From Flavobacteriaceae bacterium (GTDB taxonomy: Bacteria > Bacteroidota > Bacteroidia > Flavobacteriales > Flavobacteriaceae): a DNA stretch of 64,000 nt. The position numbers and the translations under genes are program-made. A model generated the notes under the pieces. The model did no database searches. It worked only from the letters and a program-made list of their open reading frames with translations, and was not told the DNA's origin. The DNA is taken from contig JAQWSK010000010.1 in NCBI GenBank assembly GCA_029243245.1, forward strand, positions 186,001-250,000, written 5' to 3'. This document shows positions 27,673-35,952 of the stretch, piece by piece (positions within the stretch are counted from its first letter, which is position 1; every line of letters starts with the position of its first letter).

Positions 27673-28689
27673 TTATTCTTTTATTTTCAAAATCAATTTT
27701 CCCATCTTATCTCCAGAAAATAATCTTAAAAAGGTTTCTCTGAAATTTTCAATACCATTATAAACATCTTCTTTGTAAAATAGTTTGCCTTCCAAAATCC
27801 AAATAGCCATTTGCTTCATTGCTTCTGAATATTTTGGAGCATAATCAAGTACTACCATTCCTCTCATTGAAGCCCGATTAACAAGAAGTGATAAATAATT
27901 TGTAGGCCCTTTCATACTTGATACAGAATTGTATTGAGAAATTGCTCCGCAAATAACAACTCTTGCTTTTTTTCTTAAAAAAATCAAAGCTGAGTCTAAA
28001 ATCTCTCCTCCTACATTATCGAAATAAACATCAATTCCTTTCGGACAATGTTTTTTTATAGCATCATTTAAATTTTCATTTTTATAATCAATAGCGCCAT
28101 CAAAACCAAGTTTTTCTGTTATATAATCACATTTGGTTTTCCCACCAGCAATTCCAATAACTCTACATCCTTTAATTTTAGCAATTTGACCAACTACACT
28201 CCCAACAGCTCCAGCTGCTCCAGAAAGCAAAACAACATCTCCTTCTTTAATCTCTCCAACCTCCAAAATTCCGAAGTAAGCAGTCATTCCTGGCATTCCA
28301 AGAACTCCTATATAATAAGATAGGGGTGCTTTTTCAGAATCTACTTTATAAAAATTTTCTCCTTTTGTGACACAATACGTTTGGACACCTCCCCATCCGG
28401 TAACATAGTCTCCAACTTTAAACACAGTTTTTCCTTTTGTTTTAATAACTTTTCCAACTGATCCTGCTCGCATAACATCCCCTACTTCGACCGGAGGGAT
28501 ATAGGATCGTGTTTGATTTATCCATCCCCGCATAGCAGGATCCAAAGAGATATATTCTTGTGCAATAAGCATTTCTCCATCAGAAAGCTCTTTTAAATCA
28601 GTCTCAATAAGTTCCCAAGTGTCTTTATCGGGAAGTCCCTGAGGTCGTTTTTTTAAAATTTGTTGATGATTGATGTTTTTATTTTTCAT
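27673..28689 (-). CDS. NADPH-dependent zinc-free MDR reductase (curA/prostaglandin-reductase-like)
   Basis: This 338-residue protein matches the medium-chain reductase branch of E. coli CurA and prostaglandin reductases: KKRPQGLPDKDTWELIE at the start, ISLDPAMRGWINQTRSYIPPVEVGDVMRAGSVG, LLSGAAGAVGSVVGQIAKIKGCRVIGIAGG as the nucleotide-binding site, and IDVYFDNVGGEILD. Such enzymes reduce the double bond of enones with NADPH. Its ATG overlaps the stop of the DUF1295 gene by 4 bp, so the two are translationally coupled. Confidence 0.9.
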   Translation of the reverse strand: MKNKNINHQQILKKRPQGLPDKDTWELIETDLKELSDGEMLIAQEYISLDPAMRGWINQTRSYIPPVEVGDVMRAGSVGKVIKTKGKTVFKVGDYVTGWGGVQTYCVTKGENFYKVDSEKAPLSYYIGVLGMPGMTAYFGILEVGEIKEGDVVLLSGAAGAVGSVVGQIAKIKGCRVIGIAGGKTKCDYITEKLGFDGAIDYKNENLNDAIKKHCPKGIDVYFDNVGGEILDSALIFLRKKARVVICGAISQYNSVSSMKGPTNYLSLLVNRASMRGMVVLDYAPKYSEAMKQMAIWILEGKLFYKEDVYNGIENFRETFLRLFSGDKMGKLILKIKE

Positions 28690-29570
28690 TTCTTAAATAT
28701 TTTAGGGAAAAAAATAGGTGTGGATTTTTTATACTCTTGATAGTTTTGATTATCTCCCCATCTTTTATCAGCAATATCTTCTAATAAGTTAACTCCACTA
28801 ATTTTATTTAAAAGTAGATATACAAATATTGGAGTTAAGCATGATAAATATTGAAATCCTAAAAATGTAGGAAATGCAATTAATGTAATTCCTAACCATA
28901 AAACTAGCTCTCCAAAATAATTAGGATGTCTTGAAACTGACCATAAGCCAATATTTACAAATTTTCCTTTATTTTCTGATTTGGAGTTAAATCTTGTTTT
29001 TTGAACATCTGAAATCACCTCAACCAGCCATCCAATTACCCATAAAAATATTCCAATTATGGTAAATTTTAAATTCGTTGATTCGTTTGAACTTATCATC
29101 GTTATAACAGGAAGCATACACATAAAAACCCATAATCCTTGTAGAATCCATGCTGCCATGAACCTTAAAAAGCTTTTTTTTATTTCGTCAAAACGTAAAT
29201 CTTTTCCAGAACGCTTGATTCTCAGAAACAAAAAAGAACTCAGTCTAACAGCCCAACAACCGACTAAAAATAAAGGAATCAGCTTAGAAAAAGAAGAGAA
29301 ATTATTATTTGAAATTAAACTATAACCTAAGAATATCAATATCGATATAAATGTGAGTCCACCGGTTAAATCAAAATAATGTTCAGTTTTAAAAATAAAT
29401 GAAGGTAAGAACACAACTACCTGTATTCCAAAAATAATAAACCAGCTTTTGAGGGTTATTGAATTCCAAAGGTCAATGCCGTTGGAAGTATCTCCTGCTA
29501 AAAAAGCTAAAACAAAAGAAGAGCTAAGTACTAATATTAAAAATAGTATCCTAATAAATATATTCTTCAT
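28686..29570 (-). CDS. DUF1295 integral membrane protein (steroid 5-alpha-reductase-like)
   Basis: The 294-residue protein is hydrophobic throughout, with about seven membrane helices, and has the C-terminal signature FVNIGLWSVSRHPNYFGELVLWLG of DUF1295/3-oxo-5-alpha-steroid 4-dehydrogenase-like proteins. Such proteins reduce or methylate lipid substrates at the membrane; the bacterial substrate is unknown. Coupling to an enone reductase gene (4-bp overlap) suggests both act on an unsaturated ketone or lipid, which is inference only. Confidence 0.85.
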   Translation of the reverse strand: MKNIFIRILFLILVLSSSFVLAFLAGDTSNGIDLWNSITLKSWFIIFGIQVVVFLPSFIFKTEHYFDLTGGLTFISILIFLGYSLISNNNFSSFSKLIPLFLVGCWAVRLSSFLFLRIKRSGKDLRFDEIKKSFLRFMAAWILQGLWVFMCMLPVITMISSNESTNLKFTIIGIFLWVIGWLVEVISDVQKTRFNSKSENKGKFVNIGLWSVSRHPNYFGELVLWLGITLIAFPTFLGFQYLSCLTPIFVYLLLNKISGVNLLEDIADKRWGDNQNYQEYKKSTPIFFPKIFKK

Positions 29571-29627
29571 TTGCTAAAAAAACAGAAGTCAAATATACTT
29601 AAAAAGTCTTTGCTAAAACCTATGGAA

Positions 29628-30743
29628 TTAACTTTCTTGATAAACTTCTTTAAGACTGTTAATAAAGACTTGAACCTCAGGTAAAGTGCCTACACTAATC
29701 CTACACCAATCATAAAATGGAGGGAATGGCCTTCCTATTCTAACTCCTTTATCTAACATTTGTTTCCCCAAGTCATCAATGTGTTTATTAGAATGAAAAA
29801 ATACAAAGTTTGTGTTAGAAGGAATATAGTTTAATCCGATATCATCCAACGTGTCTGTAATTAATTTTCTTCCTTGTCTTATTTTGTTTAACGAAAAATC
29901 GTAAAACTCTTGATCCTCCAGTGCTTTATCTGCTGCTGCAATTGCCAAAACGTTACTCATTGCCACAACATTTGCTCTAATCTGTTTTGCTAGATGAGGA
30001 GGAGCTATTAAATAACCTATCCTAAGTCCTGCCAATCCATAAACCTTAGAAAATGTTTTTGACACAATCACATTTGCACCTTTTCTTACTAATGTATCCA
30101 TTGAAGGGTAATCTGGTGTCTTTATGAAATCATAATATGCCTCATCACTAAAAACAATAACTTTTTTACTAGCAGACATACAAAAATCTTCCAAAGAGTT
30201 TTTAGGTATCACTGTACCAGTTGGGTTATTAGGGTTACATAAAAAAATCAATTTGGTGTTTGTGTTAATTTGATTGTTAATAGCATTAAGATCATATCCT
30301 TTATCTTTATCTACAGGTACCCAGTTTATTTTAGCCCCCCATTGTTCTGCAAAATCCATCATAGCAAGAAAAGTAGGCTGTCCGGCTATTATTTCTCCTC
30401 CTCCCTGCGTAAAAGTAAGGCCTGTTATTTTAAGGCCTTCTGTTGAGCCACCTGTAATTATTATACTTTCAGGGTCTACACCGTGCTTTTTTGCCAATTT
30501 AATTGCAAGTGCATCTGAATAAGCATAGGGATACCTACAGCCATGATCAAAAGCATTAATAACTGCCTTTTGAACCAGCTCTGAAGGACCATATGGGTTT
30601 TCATTTGAACTTAACTTAATTGTTTTTAAAAATGGTCGAGGGTTAAATTTTTTAATCTCTTCGTTTGAGAGAACTAATTCTGGGGCTAATAAAAGTCCTC
30701 CTATACCAACTGAAGAACGTAGCCAATCTCGTCTACTTTGCAT
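29628..30743 (-). CDS. Exported HisC-like PLP aminotransferase
   Basis: The protein (371 residues) has the class I/II aminotransferase set: SSNENPYGPS, GGSTEGLKI, N170 in CNPNNPTG, D200 in FSDEAYYDF, PLP-binding K233 in SKTFSKVYGLAGLRIGY and the C-terminal Arg in DWCRISVGT. It resembles histidinol-phosphate aminotransferase, but its N-terminus (MQSRRDWLRSSVGIGGLLLA) is a twin-arginine-type signal rather than a cytoplasmic start. This matches known Tat-exported HisC-like proteins, so a biosynthetic role in histidine is unlikely. The exported amidohydrolase gene sits 8 bp upstream; they may process the same amide or amino acid. Confidence 0.88.
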   Translation of the reverse strand: MQSRRDWLRSSVGIGGLLLAPELVLSNEEIKKFNPRPFLKTIKLSSNENPYGPSELVQKAVINAFDHGCRYPYAYSDALAIKLAKKHGVDPESIIITGGSTEGLKITGLTFTQGGGEIIAGQPTFLAMMDFAEQWGAKINWVPVDKDKGYDLNAINNQINTNTKLIFLCNPNNPTGTVIPKNSLEDFCMSASKKVIVFSDEAYYDFIKTPDYPSMDTLVRKGANVIVSKTFSKVYGLAGLRIGYLIAPPHLAKQIRANVVAMSNVLAIAAADKALEDQEFYDFSLNKIRQGRKLITDTLDDIGLNYIPSNTNFVFFHSNKHIDDLGKQMLDKGVRIGRPFPPFYDWCRISVGTLPEVQVFINSLKEVYQES

Positions 30744-30751
30744 AATTTTTT

Positions 30752-32365
30752 TTATTTGTCAGTTATCTTTAAGGTAGGATAAGAAATCCCTAATTGCTCT
30801 AAGTAGGAATCATACTTTGTCTCATCAAAGTAAAATTTTTCCAATTCTTTTCTAAACCTTCCCATTATTTGAGTGTTTAACTCAATTGGTGGGGGATCAT
30901 CAGCACTAATCATTGGCTTATATTCTGTCTTTTTTTTCTGAACATTTTCAAAATAATCAGTCGCTGAAGAAAGCAAATCAGGTTGAACCAAAAAATCTAA
31001 AATTGTCATTGCTACAACTTTAGCCCCAGCAGTAGCTCCTTTATGGGCAATTGGAGTTGCCATAGCTATTGCATTAGACCAATGATGACCTTGAAGTCCT
31101 GGAATATTAGAGGGAAAACGAAGTGTAACTGTTGGGACTGTCCATGAAATATCACCAATATCATCAGAGCCTCCACTAACCATTATTTTTGAAGGTTTCC
31201 CCAAAGGGTTTAATTCAATAGCTAGGCCTTTATTGTTATTTGAGTTTACTTCTTTTTGTACTGCCTTTGCCAGAGTTTGATCTTTTTCTGACCATTCAGG
31301 TAGTCCAACTTCTTGAATGTTTTTATACATTGTTTCAGCTATAATCTTATTAAAATGTCTTGGCCATGCAGTTCCTACAACTCTTGATGAAACTTTTGTG
31401 TCAGTCATCAAAGCAGCTCCAGCAGCTATATTATTTGCATCATTATACATTTTCATAATTCCTTCGTATTTCACATCTCTTAAATAATACCAAATTGAAG
31501 CTTTAGAAGGGACAACATTTGGCTGATCTCCAGCATCAGTAAAAATAGAATGAGATCTTTTCAAAGGATGTAAGTGTTCTCTTTTATAGTTCCATCCTAC
31601 ATTCATAAGTTCAGCTGCGTCTAAAGAACTTCTACCTCTCCAAGGAGCCCCTGCTGAATGAGCAGCTTCTCCTTCAAATGTATATTCAACTGAAATAAGA
31701 CCCGTGCCCCTGGCCTGGCCCCATGAAACTCCAAGATTACTGCTCACATGAGTAAATATGCACATATCAACTCCTTCAAATAAACCATCTCTAACAAACC
31801 ATGCTTTTGAGGCAACTAACTCTTCTGCTATTCCTGGCCATAAAATTAAAGTGCCTTTAATACCTTCTGATTTCATTACTTTTTGTACTGCTAAAGCTGC
31901 TGTTACATTCATTGGAATTCCTGAATTATGACCCTCACCGTGACCTGGGGCTCCATCTACAATTGGCTTATGGTAGGCTACTCCAGGATATTGAGATGCT
32001 TTTGGTATACAATCCACATCACTTCCTAAAGCAATAACTGGTCCTTCTCCATTAGTCCACTTAGCTAACCAAGCAGTAGGAATTCCCGAAACTCCATAAG
32101 TAATTTCAAAACCTGATGATTCTAGAATTTTAGTCAAGTATCTGGAAGACTCTACTTCATGAAAGCCTAATTCAGCAAAACTAAAAATCTTATCAATCAT
32201 AATTTGAGTTTGCTTATGATTATCACTCACAATAGAATTAACTTCTAACTTATGCTTTTTTAATTTTGATTTAGAATATTTTTTCTGAGCAATTATGTTT
32301 ATTGAAAATATTAGGCTTATTGTCAAGAATAGAGTTTTACCAAAAGAAGAATTAAGTTTTCTCAT
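30752..32365 (-). CDS. Exported M20D amidohydrolase (AbgB-like)
   Basis: The 537-residue protein has a signal peptide (ending INIIAQ) and an M20 peptidase/amidohydrolase body close to p-aminobenzoyl-glutamate hydrolase subunit B: FSFAELGFHEVESSRYL, ALGSDVDCIPKASQ, GEGHNSGIPMNVTAALAVQ, GTLILWPGIAEELVASKAW, FEGEAAHSAGAPWRGRSSLDAAELM, and SGGSDDIGDISWTVPTV. It would hydrolyse an acylated amino acid in the periplasm. The exported aminotransferase follows 8 bp downstream, a natural pairing of amide hydrolysis with transamination. The actual substrate is unknown. Confidence 0.88.
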   Translation of the reverse strand: MRKLNSSFGKTLFLTISLIFSINIIAQKKYSKSKLKKHKLEVNSIVSDNHKQTQIMIDKIFSFAELGFHEVESSRYLTKILESSGFEITYGVSGIPTAWLAKWTNGEGPVIALGSDVDCIPKASQYPGVAYHKPIVDGAPGHGEGHNSGIPMNVTAALAVQKVMKSEGIKGTLILWPGIAEELVASKAWFVRDGLFEGVDMCIFTHVSSNLGVSWGQARGTGLISVEYTFEGEAAHSAGAPWRGRSSLDAAELMNVGWNYKREHLHPLKRSHSIFTDAGDQPNVVPSKASIWYYLRDVKYEGIMKMYNDANNIAAGAALMTDTKVSSRVVGTAWPRHFNKIIAETMYKNIQEVGLPEWSEKDQTLAKAVQKEVNSNNNKGLAIELNPLGKPSKIMVSGGSDDIGDISWTVPTVTLRFPSNIPGLQGHHWSNAIAMATPIAHKGATAGAKVVAMTILDFLVQPDLLSSATDYFENVQKKKTEYKPMISADDPPPIELNTQIMGRFRKELEKFYFDETKYDSYLEQLGISYPTLKITDK

Positions 32366-32483
32366 TACTATAGAATTTAAATCATTGTTAATCTAATGTA
32401 TAAAAAAATCATCTAATCTCTACAGATTATAAAATCTCTTATTTTTAAGCATAAATGATTATTTTGCACAAAACATAATTGCA

Positions 32484-33221
32484 ATGAAAAGTCAATTTAT
32501 AATAATCTTTACAAGCCTGACTCTATCTGTAACTTCAAATGACTCAATAAAACAAATTAATTACAATGACTCTTCTCAATTAAGCTCCCAAGAATTACTT
32601 AATAAAAGTATTTCATATCATGATCCAAATAATTCATGGAATGAATTTAAGGGAATAATGAATATAAAAATGACAAGGCCTGACAAATCCGAAAGAAATA
32701 GTGAGATTGAAATTGATATTTTAAGATCCTATTTTAGATCTAAGGTTCTCCAAGATGAAAATATAATTGAACAAATTATAGAAAATAATTTGTGTGAAAT
32801 AACTCTAAATGGAAAGTCTTCTTTTTCAGAAGATGAAATAAAAAAACATAGATTAACATGTGAATCTGCTTTAAAAATGAGAGATTATTATACTTATTTG
32901 TACGGTTTGCCTATGAAATTGAAAGATCCTGGTGCAATTATTCATCCTGAAGTAAATTCCAAAATTTTCAAAGGAAAAAAATATCTGGTTTTGAGAGTAG
33001 ATTATACGGAGCCTGTTGGAACAGATCGTTGGTATTTCTATTTTAATCCAAAATCATTTGCGCTTGAAGTATATCAGTTTTTTCACGATGAAAGTAAAAA
33101 TGATGGAGAATACATTTTACTTTCTGAAGAAAAAGAAATTAATGGTATAAAAATGCCAAAAGTTAGATCTTGGTTTTATAACGAAAAAGATAAATTCCTA
33201 GGAACTGATACTTTAAATTAA
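32484..33221 (+). CDS. DUF6503 family exported protein
   Basis: This 245-residue protein has a signal-like N-terminus (MKSQFIIIFTSLTLSVTSN) and a LolA/LppX-type single beta-sheet layout: SYHDPNNSWNEFKGIMNIKMTRPD, IDILRSYFRSKV, MRDYYTYLYGLPMKLKDPGAIIHPE, YLVLRVDYTEPVGTDRWYFYFNP, INGIKMPKVRSWFYNEKDKFLGTD. This is the DUF6503 pattern of Flavobacteriia. The fold suggests binding of a lipid or other hydrophobic ligand, but no role is known. The deacetylase gene starts 4 bp after its stop. Confidence 0.8.
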   Translation: MKSQFIIIFTSLTLSVTSNDSIKQINYNDSSQLSSQELLNKSISYHDPNNSWNEFKGIMNIKMTRPDKSERNSEIEIDILRSYFRSKVLQDENIIEQIIENNLCEITLNGKSSFSEDEIKKHRLTCESALKMRDYYTYLYGLPMKLKDPGAIIHPEVNSKIFKGKKYLVLRVDYTEPVGTDRWYFYFNPKSFALEVYQFFHDESKNDGEYILLSEEKEINGIKMPKVRSWFYNEKDKFLGTDTLN

Positions 33222-33225
33222 GCTT

Positions 33226-34251
33226 ATGAACAAAATTCTTAAATCAAAATTATTATTAGTTCTTATATTTTTATTTGTATCAATATTAGGAAGCTTTAGG
33301 TTGTATTTTAATATAAACGACATTCCTATTTATGATCTTAGACTTGCATTTAACTTTATATTTAGCAAGAATCAAATTCCTCAATATGATAACTTATCTG
33401 AACTTTTAGGGTATGAAAAAGATGATAAACTATTAATCCTGCATGCAGATGACTTAGGCTTATCTAAATCCGTAAACCAAGCTTCTTTTGATGCGTTAAA
33501 TAATCAATATGTTAACTCTGCTAGTGTGATGATTCCAGCACCTAATACTATTGAGGTAGCTGACTACTTTAAAGAAAACCCAAATACAGATTTAGGCCTT
33601 CATTTAACCTTTACGGCAGAATGGAAAAATTATAAATGGGCAGGAATTAGTCCTAATGATTCTATACCTTCTATAATTAATACTAAGGGTTATTTTTTTG
33701 AAAAGAAAAAAACTTTTATAAAAAGAGGTAGTGCTTCAGATGTAAAAAAAGAATTACAAGCACAAATAGATTATGCAAAATCAATTGGAATTATTCCCAC
33801 CCATATTGACAGTCATGAAGGAGCTTTGTTTTTTTCTCCAGAATTTTTTAAAACCTATATCGAGGTTGGAAATGAAAATGAACTTCCTGTTTTTGTGCCT
33901 CAAGTTTTAGCTCCACATTTTAATGGTAATTTTTTAAAGCCTAATAATTTAGTTGTTGTAAATAAAATGTATATGGCTGATAAAAATGTTTCTTTTGAAA
34001 ATTGGTCAAAATATTATATTTCAATTCTTAATAATCTTAATTCCGGATTAAATGAAATAATTGTACATCTTGGTTACGATAATACTGAAATGCAGAAAAT
34101 TACTTCACAAAGAATTGCCTATGGATCAAAGTGGCGAAATTTAGATTATACTATAGTTTCAAGTCCTGAGTTTAAAGAGGCGCTAATTAAAAATAACATA
34201 AAATTAGTTACTTGGAAACAAATAAAAAATCTCTTATATCCTCCAAATTAG
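33226..34251 (+). CDS. YdjC/ChbG-like polysaccharide or oligosaccharide deacetylase
   Basis: The 341-residue protein has an N-terminal membrane anchor (about residues 8-24) and a YdjC deacetylase domain: LLILHADDLGLSKSVNQASF carries the metal-binding DD pair, NTDLGLHLTFTAEW the HxH-type His, and GIIPTHIDSHEGALFFSPEFF the second metal site (H-x-D-x-H). ChbG removes an acetyl group from chitobiose and chitotriose; other family members act on related sugars. It follows the DUF6503 gene by 4 bp on the same strand. Confidence 0.88.
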   Translation: MNKILKSKLLLVLIFLFVSILGSFRLYFNINDIPIYDLRLAFNFIFSKNQIPQYDNLSELLGYEKDDKLLILHADDLGLSKSVNQASFDALNNQYVNSASVMIPAPNTIEVADYFKENPNTDLGLHLTFTAEWKNYKWAGISPNDSIPSIINTKGYFFEKKKTFIKRGSASDVKKELQAQIDYAKSIGIIPTHIDSHEGALFFSPEFFKTYIEVGNENELPVFVPQVLAPHFNGNFLKPNNLVVVNKMYMADKNVSFENWSKYYISILNNLNSGLNEIIVHLGYDNTEMQKITSQRIAYGSKWRNLDYTIVSSPEFKEALIKNNIKLVTWKQIKNLLYPPN

Positions 34252-34452
34252 AAAACATGTTAACTGTATAATTTTTCTATAAGTTAGTCTAGTATTTTAT
34301 TAATCAATTTAAAAGTTTTTGATGTTTGATAGAGCCCATTATATTGGATAGATTCTGAAATAATTAATATTTTCCCAATAAAAAAATGTTTATTTATAAT
34401 TTTAAGAGGTAAAAACTAAAAATTAGTTTTTATTTTAATCTAAAAATTAAGC
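34252..34452. other. Intergenic region upstream of the hut operon
   Basis: This AT-rich gap holds no plausible gene. It must contain the hut promoter. Its clearest structure is the inverted repeat at 34410-34432. Confidence 0.6.
34410..34432. promoter_or_regulatory. Inverted repeat just upstream of hutH
   Basis: T-AAAAACTA-AAAAT-TAGTTTTT-A is a palindrome with 9-bp arms, ending 20 bp before the hutH ATG. It could be an operator for a hut regulator or an attenuating hairpin in the leader. Being AT-rich, it may also be chance. Confidence 0.35.
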
Positions 34453-35952
34453 ATGCCTAAAATTGAAAAATCAAACATATCCTTAAATGATATTTATTTT
34501 CTTTTAGAGAATCCGGATGAAATTAAATTAAATAAATCAACAAAAAAAAAGATTTCTCAAAGCTACGATCGCGTTCAAAAAATGGTGGAAAACTCAAAAG
34601 CGATATATGGAATTAATACAGGTTTTGGCCCTTTATGTACAACAAAAATTTCTTCTGAAGAAACCAAATCTTTACAACGAAATTTATTATTAAGTCACTC
34701 TGTTGGGGTTGGAAACCCAATAAATCCTGAACTTTCAAAACTAATGATGCTCTGTAAAATTCAATCTTTATCTCAAGGATATTCTGGTATTCGTATAGAA
34801 GTGTTAGATCGTCTTATTTATTTTATTCAAAATGATCTGACTCCTATTGTTCCTGAGAAAGGTTCAGTAGGGGCTTCTGGAGATCTAGCTCCACTTGCTC
34901 ATTTATTTCTTCCATTAATTGGGGAGGGGTTTTTCTGGGATGGCTATGAGAAAATTAAAGCCATGACGGTTTTAAAACAACACAAATTAAAACCCTTTAC
35001 TCTACATGCGAAAGAAGGACTTGCACTAATTAATGGGACACAGTTTATTTTAGCCCATGCTATTAAGGCGATATCAAAACTAGATTATCTAATGGATTTA
35101 GCAGATTTATCTGCTGCAATGTCATTGGAAGGATTTCAAGGAAGTCTTGCGCCTTTTAAAAAAGAACTACATGAATTAAGACCTTATAGTGGAAATAAAA
35201 AAGTAGCTAGTCGTATTACAAATTTGTTGAAAAACTCGCAGAACTCTGATTCTCATAAAGACTGTGATCGTGTTCAAGACCCTTACTCTATAAGATGTAC
35301 TCCTCAAGTTCACGGTGCATCAAGAAATGCATTAAGTCACCTACATGAATTGGTAAATATTGAGATTAACTCCGTTACAGATAATCCCATAATTCTCGAC
35401 GATAATGTTACTATCTCTGGAGGTAATTTTCATGGACAACCTTTAGCAATGGCTCTTGATTATTTAACAATTGCAGCTTCTGAAATAGGAAATATTTCAG
35501 ACAGAAGAAGTTATTTGCTTTTAGAGGGTTTACACGGTTTACCCGCTATGCTTAGTGAAAATCCTGGACTTAACTCTGGATTCATGATAACACAATATAC
35601 TACTGCAGCATTAGTTTCAGAAAACAAATCCCTATGCTTTCCTTCCTCTGCTGATAGCATTCCCACAGGAATGGGTCAAGAAGATCATGTCTCTATGGGA
35701 AGCATATCAGGGCGCAAATGTCTTGAGGTAATAGCTAATCTCGAAAAGATTCTTGCTATTGAATTATTACACTCTGCACAGGCATTAGAGTTTAGACGTC
35801 CAAATAAATTTTCTTCTCCAATTGAAAAAACTCTTTCCTTTATTCGTAAAAATGTAAAAAAATTAAATCAGGATAGAGTTTTAAATACTGATATTGATTT
35901 AATAATTGACTTGATAGAAAAGCAAGTTTTTAATGTCTATCCTGAATTATGA
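34453..35952 (+). CDS. hutH: Histidine ammonia-lyase
   Basis: The 499-residue enzyme removes ammonia from L-histidine to give urocanate. The self-forming MIO cofactor triad is A141-S142-G143 in GSVGASGDLAPLAHL; Y52 in IYGINTGFG, SVTDNPII and QEDHVSMG are all conserved. It is the first gene of a four-gene hut operon; its TGA overlaps the hutU ATG by 4 bp (ATGA). Confidence 0.97.
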   Translation: MPKIEKSNISLNDIYFLLENPDEIKLNKSTKKKISQSYDRVQKMVENSKAIYGINTGFGPLCTTKISSEETKSLQRNLLLSHSVGVGNPINPELSKLMMLCKIQSLSQGYSGIRIEVLDRLIYFIQNDLTPIVPEKGSVGASGDLAPLAHLFLPLIGEGFFWDGYEKIKAMTVLKQHKLKPFTLHAKEGLALINGTQFILAHAIKAISKLDYLMDLADLSAAMSLEGFQGSLAPFKKELHELRPYSGNKKVASRITNLLKNSQNSDSHKDCDRVQDPYSIRCTPQVHGASRNALSHLHELVNIEINSVTDNPIILDDNVTISGGNFHGQPLAMALDYLTIAASEIGNISDRRSYLLLEGLHGLPAMLSENPGLNSGFMITQYTTAALVSENKSLCFPSSADSIPTGMGQEDHVSMGSISGRKCLEVIANLEKILAIELLHSAQALEFRRPNKFSSPIEKTLSFIRKNVKKLNQDRVLNTDIDLIIDLIEKQVFNVYPEL

